64,000 bases of DNA, from assembly GCF_039555535.1 (NCBI RefSeq), contig NZ_CP154630.1, forward strand, positions 1,067,001 to 1,131,000. Reading direction: 5' to 3'. Numbering within the stretch: the stretch's first letter is position 1; each line of letters opens with the position of its first letter. Positions 47,315 through 54,947 of this stretch are shown here, in pieces. Below the pieces are notes generated by a model. That model was given only the letters and a program-made list of their open reading frames with translations. It did no database searches and was not told the DNA's origin. The stretch is from Stenotrophomonas maltophilia. Lineage in GTDB: Bacteria; Pseudomonadota; Gammaproteobacteria; Xanthomonadales; Xanthomonadaceae. The translations under genes were made by a program, and so were the position numbers.

Positions 47315-47695
47315 ATGCCGCTCGCCCGCATCGATCTTCGCAAAGGTAAATCCGCCGACTACCTGCAACGTGTCGGCGAAACCATCTACCAGGCCATGCG
47401 CGCGGTGGGCGTGCCGGAAAACGACCGCTTCCAGATCTTCCAGGAACACGAGCCAGGCACGCTGATCTACGACGCCAGCTACCTGGGCGTGGACCGCACC
47501 GACGATTTCATCTGCATCCAGATCACCTGGAACGAAGGGCGCACGCTGGAGCAGAAGAAGGCGCTGTATGCCGGCATTGCTGATGGCCTGCACGCGGCAG
47601 TGGGCATCCGCCGCGAGGATGTGTTCATCAACCTGGTGGAAGTGAAGAAGGAGAACTGGTCGTTCGGGAGCGGGGTTGCGCAGTACGTGAGTTGA
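47315..47695 (+). CDS. Tautomerase superfamily protein
   Basis: 126 residues with the catalytic Pro directly after the initiator Met (MPLARIDLRKGKSADYLQ). Sequence TWNEGRTLEQKKALYAGIAD and GIRREDVFINLVEVKKENWS follow the 4-oxalocrotonate tautomerase-like fold in its longer (two-unit or MSAD-like) version. GGAG lies 8-11 nt upstream. Substrate unknown. It ends just before a SMAG dimer that separates it from the tailocin. Confidence 0.85.
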   Translation: MPLARIDLRKGKSADYLQRVGETIYQAMRAVGVPENDRFQIFQEHEPGTLIYDASYLGVDRTDDFICIQITWNEGRTLEQKKALYAGIADGLHAAVGIRREDVFINLVEVKKENWSFGSGVAQYVS

Positions 47696-47707
47696 TGCGC
47701 GAAAAGC

Positions 47708-47779
47708 ATCCACGCATGGCGTGGATCTACCGAGCTTGGTCGAGGCCGCCGATGTAGATCCACGCCCGCGTGGATCTAC
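47708..47779. repeat. Inverted SMAG dimer at the left edge of the tailocin
   Basis: Two ATCCACGC/GCGTGGAT hairpins, the left with its GTAG head on the minus strand (47708-47730) and the right at 47754-47779. The right copy covers the stop codon of the gpD-like gene. Confidence 0.85.
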
Positions 47780-48849
47780 ACCTCGCTGCCGACCTGCTTG
47801 CCTTCGGTGGCGGCGGCACTGCGGGCCGCCTTCACTGCGTCGGCACTGTTGGGTTGTTCGCACTCGATGCTGGTCACGTAGCCATCGTGGCTGATGTTGT
47901 GCTCGGCGCGCTTGACCAGCCACTGCCCATCCACGCCATCGCGGAAGCCCTGCATCACCACCGTGGCTTCGGCCATCAGCGTCTCGCGGCCGGGTAGGGT
48001 GTAGCTCAGCGTACGCGTCTGCCGGGCCTGTTCCTGGTGTTTGGCACGCGCTGCAGCTTCGGCGGTTTCGCGGTCGGCGTAGGCCATGCGCAGGCGCACG
48101 ATCGGCTCACCGCTGCCCAGCTTCACTTCCTGGCGCGTGGCACCGCGGACATCGCGGTAATAGGCAATGGTGGTGCCGGTCTTCTCGCGCGAGACGATGT
48201 TCACCTTGTAGCCACTGCCATCGGCCGGGGTCAGGGTGACGTCGGGAATGCGCTCACCGCTGGCACTGGTGGATTCGCCTCGCTTGACGAACATCAGGCG
48301 GCCGCCGCCCGGCTTGGCGATGGCGTCATGCTGCTTGGCCAGGCGCAGCAGCAGGTTCATGTCCGACTCCTGCGACTGCACCGTCAACGGCAGCGTGATC
48401 GATGCAAGCGACCCGCTCACGGCAGCCTCCATTCCGTGTTCGCCGGCCATGCGTTGCACCATGCCGCCGATGGTCGTGCCCTTCTTCCAGGTGCGTGTCT
48501 TCTGCGTCTGCAGATCGTTCTTGCCGCCCTTGCTGGCCTCGAACGGCGCCGCGCGGGCGCGCAGGGTCATGCTGCCCGGGTAGCCGGAAATCTCCACCTC
48601 GTCGCAGATGTACAGGCCCATGCGCCGCACGTCACCGTCGTAACCGATGAAGGCTTCCAGCTCCGCGCCTGCCGGCGGCAGCTGGATCGGATCGGAAGGA
48701 TCATGGTCGGCCAACTGCAGTTCCAGCATGTCCGAGTTGTTGTCGGTCTCGTCGGTGATCCGCAGCGACTTGAAGCGCGACCTGATGGTGTCGGTGATGT
48801 CCTGGTTGTTGGCCACCACGCGGAATGCCGGCGTGATGTTCAGTCCCAC
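47776..48849 (-). CDS. P2 gpD-like baseplate hub / late control protein
   Basis: 357 residues starting at GTG 48849 (MGLNITPAFRVVANNQDITD). Forms the hub at the tail tip that holds the spike. Visible: LQLADHDPSDPIQLPPAGAE, GTTIGGMVQRMAGEHGMEA and the C-terminal WLVKRAEHNISHDGYVTSIE typical of phage late control D family. Overlaps the gpX gene by 10 nt. Last gene of the tailocin operon. Confidence 0.92.
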   Translation of the reverse strand: MGLNITPAFRVVANNQDITDTIRSRFKSLRITDETDNNSDMLELQLADHDPSDPIQLPPAGAELEAFIGYDGDVRRMGLYICDEVEISGYPGSMTLRARAAPFEASKGGKNDLQTQKTRTWKKGTTIGGMVQRMAGEHGMEAAVSGSLASITLPLTVQSQESDMNLLLRLAKQHDAIAKPGGGRLMFVKRGESTSASGERIPDVTLTPADGSGYKVNIVSREKTGTTIAYYRDVRGATRQEVKLGSGEPIVRLRMAYADRETAEAAARAKHQEQARQTRTLSYTLPGRETLMAEATVVMQGFRDGVDGQWLVKRAEHNISHDGYVTSIECEQPNSADAVKAARSAAATEGKQVGSEV

Positions 48850-49055
48850 AGGGCCACTCCCTTGCGCTCGTTTGCCGGGCGCTGCACATCCGGCAGGGTG
48901 ATCGCCATGCCGGCAGGCAGTACCGCGCCGCGTGCGGCCAGGCCCGGGTTGGCGTCGAATACCGCGCGCAGGATGGCTGGTGATTGTTCGCCATAGTGCG
49001 TGTACGCGATGCGGTCGACGACGTCGCCGTCGCGGGTGTTATACGTTCGTGCCAT
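48840..49055 (-). CDS. P2 gpX-like tail protein (LysM-type)
   Basis: 71 residues from MARTYNTRDGDVVDRIAYTH, a small LysM-like domain ending MAITLPDVQRP. Baseplate-associated in P2-like tails. Overlaps U (17 nt) and D (10 nt). Confidence 0.88.
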   Translation of the reverse strand: MARTYNTRDGDVVDRIAYTHYGEQSPAILRAVFDANPGLAARGAVLPAGMAITLPDVQRPANERKGVALWD

Positions 49056-49506
49056 CGCTGTGCTTCCGCAGGGAGAGGGTGAATTCGTGCCGTTGGATTC
49101 CAGCATCGGCAGTGAAACCGGAGGCGGTGGCGTCGATCTTGTCGATGACCCACAGCCCCAGGTTCCCGCCCTTGCCGGTCAGCAGCCGCTGTGGCTTGCC
49201 CTGCGCGGCCAGCTTGCGCAGCTGCGAGAGCTCATTGCCGGCACCGCGGAACGCATAGTGGATGACGCCAGGCAGCGTCATGCTGGCCTTGCCGGGCCCG
49301 GTGTACTGCAGCGCAGCCATCTGGCCGATGCGTTCCTGCGCTGCCCAGCCATACTCGTTGCTCTGCTGGATATCCTGGAACACGGCGGTGTTGAGGCTGA
49401 ACTTGAAACCACCCAGCATCAGCAGCACCGGAGCGTTGCCGGAATCGTTGGCTTTGAACTGCGACAGCAGCTTGTCCACTGTGCCGGTTACGAACTCGCG
49501 CTTCAT
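49039..49506 (-). CDS. P2 gpU-like tail protein
   Basis: 155 residues from MKREFVTGTVDKLLSQFKAN; the ATG at 49506 has AGGA upstream, and a TTG two codons earlier overlaps the stop of T. FKFSLNTAVFQDIQQSNEYG is typical of gpU, a tail completion/terminator protein. Confidence 0.88.
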   Translation of the reverse strand: MKREFVTGTVDKLLSQFKANDSGNAPVLLMLGGFKFSLNTAVFQDIQQSNEYGWAAQERIGQMAALQYTGPGKASMTLPGVIHYAFRGAGNELSQLRKLAAQGKPQRLLTGKGGNLGLWVIDKIDATASGFTADAGIQRHEFTLSLRKHSDGTNV

Positions 49507-49508
49507 GC

Positions 49509-51980
49509 TCAATTCCTGTCTGCAAGGCCACCACGGGCGGCAACCGCGTTGCGACGCTGCAGTTCGTCGGCGGTGCGACGTGCTACGGATTCGCTGGATT
49601 CACCTGGTTGCTGGTGGATGGTGATGTTGTTGGTCTGTTGTTGTTGCACGGTGGTGACGCCGCGTGGAGTGGGCGCGGGCATGTCGGGTGCCGGACGGCC
49701 CTGCATTGCGCGGCGCAGGCTATCCTCCTGCTCTCGGACGGCGGGCCTGTCACCCATTGCCACCGCAACACCGGTATACAACGCATCGTTCAGGCCGCCT
49801 CGGCCCTGGGCGCGCATGTTGCTGTATCCAACCACACCGTTGCCGATGCTCTTCATGCCATCGACTGCGCCTTCCTTGAGCTGCCCCAGGAAGCCTGATG
49901 CAACGTCCAGACCCTTGCCGACAAGCCCTCCCAGATCACCCAGTGGACCATCGATCAGCTCCAGCAGGGGCTTCAGTGCATCCATCACCACGTTGATCGC
50001 GGCGCGGGCAGTCTCCTTCATCGAATCCCATCTGCCGATCAGCGCGGTACCAATGGTTTCGCCCAGGGACATCGCTGCATCATTGAGGAATACGATGGTC
50101 TGGATGATGTTGCCGACGGCAGCGATTGCCATGCGGAAACTTTCAAACAGCAGGGTGCCGACGAAGCGGCCCACTTCGCCAACACGCGAGAGCGCGTCGC
50201 CGCTGTATTCGACCGGTGCGATCAGCTGGCTGATCCAGTTCCATACCCGGTTGAACACTTCGCCCATTGCCTCCCATACCGGGCGCAGTGGCTCGACAGC
50301 GGCCATGATCTCGCCCATCGCGGCACCGGCGGAGTCGCTCACCCCCTGCCAGAGTCCTCCGAGGAATGCCTTGATCGGCTCCCAGTATTTGCGCACCAGG
50401 ATGGCGCCTGCGGTGATCGCTGCGATGGCGATCGTGATCGGCCCGCCACCGATGGCGGCCACGGCAGTTGCGACGATGCGGAAGCCCGACGCCAGGCGCA
50501 TCGCCATCGGCCCGAAGCGTCCCAACTGGGCCAGCAGGCTGCCGCCACGGAACAGCTCGAAGGCCTTCTGCACGGCCAGGATCGGGCCCTGCAGGAACGT
50601 CCAGGCGTAGCGGGCGCCGAGCACCGCGGTGCGCAGGCCCAGCATGCCGACCACGATCTGCGTGGTGTTGGCGATCAGCTTCGGGTTCTCCTGCACGAAC
50701 GAGGTGACCCCGTTCAGCAGTTCGGTCAGCTTGACCGCCGCTTCGCCCACCGCCGGTAGCAGCGCGGCACCGAAGGCCTTGGACAGGTTGTCCACGGCGA
50801 TCTTGGCGCCCTCGATCTTCTGCGGGTCGGTCTGCATCGCATCGGCATAGGCTGCATCGGTGGTGCCCGCCGATCCATTCAGCGCCTTGTCGCGGACTCG
50901 AACGTAGGTGTCCCAGTTCTCGATCATCGGCTGGACGAAGTTCTTCGCCTGCGCATCGCCGAACAGTGCGCCGATCTTCTTCTGGTCGCCCGCGGTGGCC
51001 TGGATGATCCCCTGCATCGCAGCATCGAAGGGATTGCCGCCGCTGGTCTGTGCATCGCCGATGATCTTGCGCAGATCCAGGTTCAGGCTCTTCTTGGCCT
51101 TCTCCTGAATGTCCGGCGAGAGCACCTCGGACATGAAGATCTTCATGTTGCTGGCGGCCTTGTCGGCGCCACCTGCCGAGTCCAGCGTGGCTTCCAGTGC
51201 CGCACCCAGCGTAGCCGCCGCCGATGTGCCCTGCAGCTTCATCGCCTCGAACGAGGAACCCAGCACCGGCAGCACCTGGGCCATGTCCTTCAGGCCCAGG
51301 CCGCCCTGCTGGCTGTTCACCACTAGCACGTCCAGCGCGTTCTGCATGCGCGAGGGATCGATATCGAACGACTGCTGCAGGGCGGCCGCGGCCTGGGCCA
51401 CATCATCGATGCTGGCACCGGTGACGGTGGTGGTCCGCCCGACAGCACCGAGGCTGGCCTGGGCCGACTGCGCATCCATGCCGGCGTCGATCATCAGCCT
51501 GATCGAGCGTTGCAGCGCGTCGGCGCCCTGGTTGGTTGCACGCGACTGTTCCAGGATGGCCTGCCCCAGTGCGCTGACCTGGGCGCGGCTGAGGTTGGCT
51601 GCCACGCCGATCTGCTGGTTCTGGCGGGCGAAGCCGGAGGCGTTCTCGACCGGCTTGGCCAGTGCGGTGACGGCGGTGCCGAGTGTGCCGCGTGCCTCGC
51701 CAAATGCCGAGCCGAGCTTCCCGCGCTTCTCCAGGTTGGCGTCGCGCTTTGCTTCGATGCTCTCCAGCGCCACCTGCGAGGCACGCAGAGCATCGACCTG
51801 GGTACGCATGCGGGCGTACTCCTTGCTGGTCGTACTCATGCGCGCGAGCCTGCGATCCAGCAGGGTCACCTCGGTGCCGAGGCGCTTGATACCATCGTTG
51901 GCAAAGGAGAAGGCGTCCTTCAGTGACTTGGACACCTCGCCGCCGATCGTGATCGTTGTCGTTTGAACGTTACTGGCCAT
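49509..51980 (-). CDS. Tailocin tape-measure protein (P2 gpT-like)
   Basis: 823 residues; sets the length of the contractile tail. N-terminal coiled coil (about 15-120) and a TIGR01760-like domain (NLSRAQVSALGQAILEQSRA ... DIDPSRMQNALDVLVVNSQQ), central hydrophobic helices (about 470-520, GGPITIAIAAITAGAIL) and a Gln-rich C-terminus. Start ATG 51980 lies inside the E' frame, as in P2. Confidence 0.93.
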   Translation of the reverse strand: MASNVQTTTITIGGEVSKSLKDAFSFANDGIKRLGTEVTLLDRRLARMSTTSKEYARMRTQVDALRASQVALESIEAKRDANLEKRGKLGSAFGEARGTLGTAVTALAKPVENASGFARQNQQIGVAANLSRAQVSALGQAILEQSRATNQGADALQRSIRLMIDAGMDAQSAQASLGAVGRTTTVTGASIDDVAQAAAALQQSFDIDPSRMQNALDVLVVNSQQGGLGLKDMAQVLPVLGSSFEAMKLQGTSAAATLGAALEATLDSAGGADKAASNMKIFMSEVLSPDIQEKAKKSLNLDLRKIIGDAQTSGGNPFDAAMQGIIQATAGDQKKIGALFGDAQAKNFVQPMIENWDTYVRVRDKALNGSAGTTDAAYADAMQTDPQKIEGAKIAVDNLSKAFGAALLPAVGEAAVKLTELLNGVTSFVQENPKLIANTTQIVVGMLGLRTAVLGARYAWTFLQGPILAVQKAFELFRGGSLLAQLGRFGPMAMRLASGFRIVATAVAAIGGGPITIAIAAITAGAILVRKYWEPIKAFLGGLWQGVSDSAGAAMGEIMAAVEPLRPVWEAMGEVFNRVWNWISQLIAPVEYSGDALSRVGEVGRFVGTLLFESFRMAIAAVGNIIQTIVFLNDAAMSLGETIGTALIGRWDSMKETARAAINVVMDALKPLLELIDGPLGDLGGLVGKGLDVASGFLGQLKEGAVDGMKSIGNGVVGYSNMRAQGRGGLNDALYTGVAVAMGDRPAVREQEDSLRRAMQGRPAPDMPAPTPRGVTTVQQQQTNNITIHQQPGESSESVARRTADELQRRNAVAARGGLADRN

Positions 51981-52112
51981 GTACCGGCAATCCCTGAATC
52001 CACCAGATGAACTTCGACACCCGCAGTGTCATGATCTCGCGCAGGCCCCAGCCGGTATGGCCGGCCAGGGCGAGCACTCCCTGCCTGATCTGAGGCAGGG
52101 TCAGGTGGTAAA
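51970..52112 (-). CDS. E' extension made by -1 frameshift from gpE
   Basis: The -1 frame continues past the E stop for about 47 residues (FYHLTLPQIRQGVLALAGHT ... GLPVHGQ). The slip site is CTTTTTA on the minus strand (52115-52109): a Phe TTT codon can re-pair as TTT one base back. P2 E/E' uses the same arrangement to make a tail-assembly chaperone. The stop overlaps the start of T. Confidence 0.75.
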
Positions 52113-52391
52113 AAGCGCGACGCCTGCCTGCAGTCGTGCGTAGTCGCGCAACGGCATCTTGCGCACGTCGTCCGGCGAGATCTCGCACAGGTTGGCGATC
52201 ATCCGCACCTCACGCTGGGCGTCGCTGCCCTTGTCGTCCTGGTAGCGCTCCATGTCTTCCACGGTCGGTTCGCGCATGCGCAGCACGGCGGTCTCCATGC
52301 CGTTGACCTGGCGCGGGCGGGTGAGGGTGATCTCGGCAAAGCCATCGCGCTCGATGACGGTGTCGGTGGGGGTCTTGGTCTTGCTGGACAT
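52101..52391 (-). CDS. Tail assembly chaperone (P2 gpE-like)
   Basis: 96 residues, MSSKTKTPTDTVIERDGFAE, ending AGVALFTT. P2 gpE family (phage tail assembly chaperone E, TAC). The 3' end carries the frameshift site that produces the longer E+E' form. Confidence 0.88.
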   Translation of the reverse strand: MSSKTKTPTDTVIERDGFAEITLTRPRQVNGMETAVLRMREPTVEDMERYQDDKGSDAQREVRMIANLCEISPDDVRKMPLRDYARLQAGVALFTT

Positions 52392-52471
52392 GGATGCGTT
52401 CCTGGAATGCGATGCGGTGCGATGGATGCGGGGGCGCGAGGCGCCCCCGGGTTCTTCAATGCGGCGAGGGT

Positions 52472-52975
52472 TCAGATGCCCAGTGCGCCGCGGATGCCGG
52501 CCAGTACGTCCACGCCACCCTGGCGCGCGATCATGTTGACCACGTCGATCTCCTGCACGACCTGGGCGCCATGGGTCAGCTTGTAGTAGCTCAGCGCCAG
52601 GTTGACCTTGATCGTGCCTTTCTCGCCAACCTTGGTTTCGCCGCGGTCCAGCAGCTTCACCTTGCCGCGCATGTTGTGCACGACCTGGGTCACTTCGCCG
52701 TCATCGCCTTCCAGGGCTTCACGGGCGGTGAAGCCGTATTCCTTGCTCTCGATGACGTGGAACTTGGTCATGATCTCCGCGTCATCCGAGGCAAACTCGA
52801 CATCAGCAGTGAGCTTTTCATGGCCGAGCACGATCTCGGTCGGGGCGAGCATGCCGCCGGCCTGGAAGTCCTCGGTCTTCAGCGACAGCTTGGGGGCGGT
52901 GAAGGACATCACGCTGCCGGCATAACCCTTGCCGTCGACGTAGAAGTTGAAGTTTTTGCGGATCTTGCGCGCCAT
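52472..52975 (-). CDS. Major tail tube protein (P2 FII-like)
   Basis: 167 residues, MARKIRKNFNFYVDGKGYAG. Forms the inner tube of the contractile particle. DFQAGGMLAPTEIVLGHEKL and the ARKIRKNFN start are typical of the FII family. Lies 2 nt downstream of the sheath gene. Confidence 0.94.
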   Translation of the reverse strand: MARKIRKNFNFYVDGKGYAGSVMSFTAPKLSLKTEDFQAGGMLAPTEIVLGHEKLTADVEFASDDAEIMTKFHVIESKEYGFTAREALEGDDGEVTQVVHNMRGKVKLLDRGETKVGEKGTIKVNLALSYYKLTHGAQVVQEIDVVNMIARQGGVDVLAGIRGALGI

Positions 52976-52977
52976 GC

Positions 52978-54180
52978 TTAGAAGATCTCCGAGACGTAGT
53001 TGTTGTTCATGTGCATGCGGAAGGTCAGCTGCTCACCCGGGTAGGTCGGGGTGAAGTCGAAGTCCCAGTAGAAGCGGCCCTGGGCCACGCTGTCCGCTGC
53101 GTTCAGTTCCGGGTCGATCCAGCAGTTGCCGCCGAGGATCGCGCCCTGGGTCTTCAGCCCGCGCAGGAAGGCATTGACACCCTCGCGCACGTCATCGACG
53201 TAGGTCTTGCTGATGCCGCGGTCGACGGCCCACAGGTGGGCGGCTTCCAGGCTGTCGGCGATGATGTCGGCGGTGCGTACCACGCACAGGAACTGCCACT
53301 TCGGATCGATGCTGGTGGTGCGGTTGCCCCACAGGCGGAAGCCCCCTTCGCGGATGACCGTTGCCACGTTGGCCTGGTTCAGCAGGTTGGCGCGGCTGGT
53401 CGCATCGGACAGGCCGAAGTCGATTGCACGCGCGGTGCCGACCACGCCGTTGAGTTCCAGGTTCGACGGCGACGCCCACCAGCCGCGCTCGTTGTCGCTG
53501 CGGGCGATGGCGCCGGCCACGGCACCGGAGGCATAGCGGGTGACGATGGCATCACCGGACTGCACCAGCAGCGCCGGGTCGACCACGTAGACACGCTTGG
53601 AGCCGGTCAGTGCAGCGGTGGACTTGGCCGCGTCGTCGTTGCTGTTCGGGCCATCCTTGATGATCACTGCGCGCAGCTTGTCGGCAATGCCGAGCAGTTC
53701 CGCGACGACCGGGTTGGCCAGCACGGCCTCCGGCTTGGCCGGGTCGGCTGGGTGCACATGGGTGAAGCCGGGTGCGACCAGGATGCGCGGCTTGACGCCG
53801 ACGATGGACTTGGCGGCCAGCAGCGCATGCACGCCTTCGTACGCGCCGGTCTGGGCGTTCACGCCGCCCAGCACGTTGGCCAGGGTGGCGCTTTCATTGG
53901 CGCCCTTCTCGACGCGGACGACGACGACGACGGCACTGGACTGGTCGAAGATCGCGTCGAGCGCACCGGGCAGGGTGCCGGCATCGGTGCCGGTGGTGGC
54001 CGACAGCTTGGCGGCCTGCGACGGCGAGGTCACCAGGACGGGCGTGTTGACGGGGAACGCTTCGGTGTCGGCCAGCGGTGCGGTGCCGACGATGCCGATC
54101 ACGCTGCTGGAGGCGATGGCAATCGATCGGGCACCGGTATCGATGTTGACGACCTGTACGCCATGGAGAAATTCGGTCAT
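52978..54180 (-). CDS. Tail sheath protein (P2 FI-like)
   Basis: 400 residues, MTEFLHGVQVVNIDTGARSI. The contractile outer sheath. AIDFGLSDATSRANLLNQAN, FRLWGNRTTSIDPKWQFLCV and the C-terminal PTYPGEQLTFRMHMNNNYVS are highly conserved in P2-like sheaths. Confidence 0.96.
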   Translation of the reverse strand: MTEFLHGVQVVNIDTGARSIAIASSSVIGIVGTAPLADTEAFPVNTPVLVTSPSQAAKLSATTGTDAGTLPGALDAIFDQSSAVVVVVRVEKGANESATLANVLGGVNAQTGAYEGVHALLAAKSIVGVKPRILVAPGFTHVHPADPAKPEAVLANPVVAELLGIADKLRAVIIKDGPNSNDDAAKSTAALTGSKRVYVVDPALLVQSGDAIVTRYASGAVAGAIARSDNERGWWASPSNLELNGVVGTARAIDFGLSDATSRANLLNQANVATVIREGGFRLWGNRTTSIDPKWQFLCVVRTADIIADSLEAAHLWAVDRGISKTYVDDVREGVNAFLRGLKTQGAILGGNCWIDPELNAADSVAQGRFYWDFDFTPTYPGEQLTFRMHMNNNYVSEIF

Positions 54181-54286
54181 TCGGGGTTCTTCCTCGGTGT
54201 GGGTGTGTGCCGGCTTGTGCAGGCGACGGGGTAATGTTCGGAGAATGTGGCGGTCGGGATAATTGCAGCGGTGGCCCGATGTGCAA

Positions 54287-54946
54287 TCAGTACCAGCCCG
54301 AGACAGCGACGTTGGCGTATACGGTTGAAACCTGAGCGGGGCTGCCGGAACGACGGAGATGAACGGCTATCTCAACCGTGACGCTCTCGTACATGGAAGA
54401 TGCCGCAGGAATGCTGATGGATACGGTTGCCGAGCGCGATGTCGCAAGTGAGGAGAACGACGGTGCGCTTGTGCTGAACGAAGCAGCCCCTGTGTTGCTG
54501 GCCGTGAACTGCACTTCGTACTGGCCGGGATTGGCACCCGCCGGTGCCCAGCGACCGGAATCCACCTGGGCGGTGGCATCGTTGCCACCGCCGTAACTGT
54601 TGCTGTGGACGGTGAAGTTGCCGTCGGACAGCAGGCTGATCTGCACCGACGCCGTGACATCGCCGAATGAGTTTGTTTTGGCGCCATTGCCGGCTGAGTA
54701 GTCCTTGCCGTGGAAGGGCAGCCGGTAGCTTGCGGTGCCCCGGGCCGCCCACAGGTTGGATACGTCCATGCCGTTGATGCGATGGCCTACGTCGGCACGT
54801 TTGCTGCCGTACTGGATGTGGGCGTAGCGGCGGCTCAGGTCGGTGCCGCCGATACGGCGGCTCGAGTCCTGTGCCTGCGGACCTTCGACGTACGGATCGA
54901 ACAGGTCGTCAAAGTCGATACCGGAAGAGCGATATCCGCTGGGCAT
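54287..54946 (-). CDS. Virion-like protein in the place of the fibre chaperone
   Basis: 219 residues starting MPSGYRSSGIDFDDLFDPYV, directly behind the fibre stop (1-nt gap). The second half is Ser/Gly/Thr-rich beta structure (SNSYGGGNDATAQVDSGRW, VTVEIAVHLRRSG). It does not look like P2 gpG or Mu-type fibre assembly proteins, which sit here in P2. It may be a second fibre/tip or a decoration protein. GC is lower than in the tail core genes, as usual for host-range modules. Confidence 0.6.
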   Translation of the reverse strand: MPSGYRSSGIDFDDLFDPYVEGPQAQDSSRRIGGTDLSRRYAHIQYGSKRADVGHRINGMDVSNLWAARGTASYRLPFHGKDYSAGNGAKTNSFGDVTASVQISLLSDGNFTVHSNSYGGGNDATAQVDSGRWAPAGANPGQYEVQFTASNTGAASFSTSAPSFSSLATSRSATVSISIPAASSMYESVTVEIAVHLRRSGSPAQVSTVYANVAVSGWY

Positions 54947-54947
54947 A

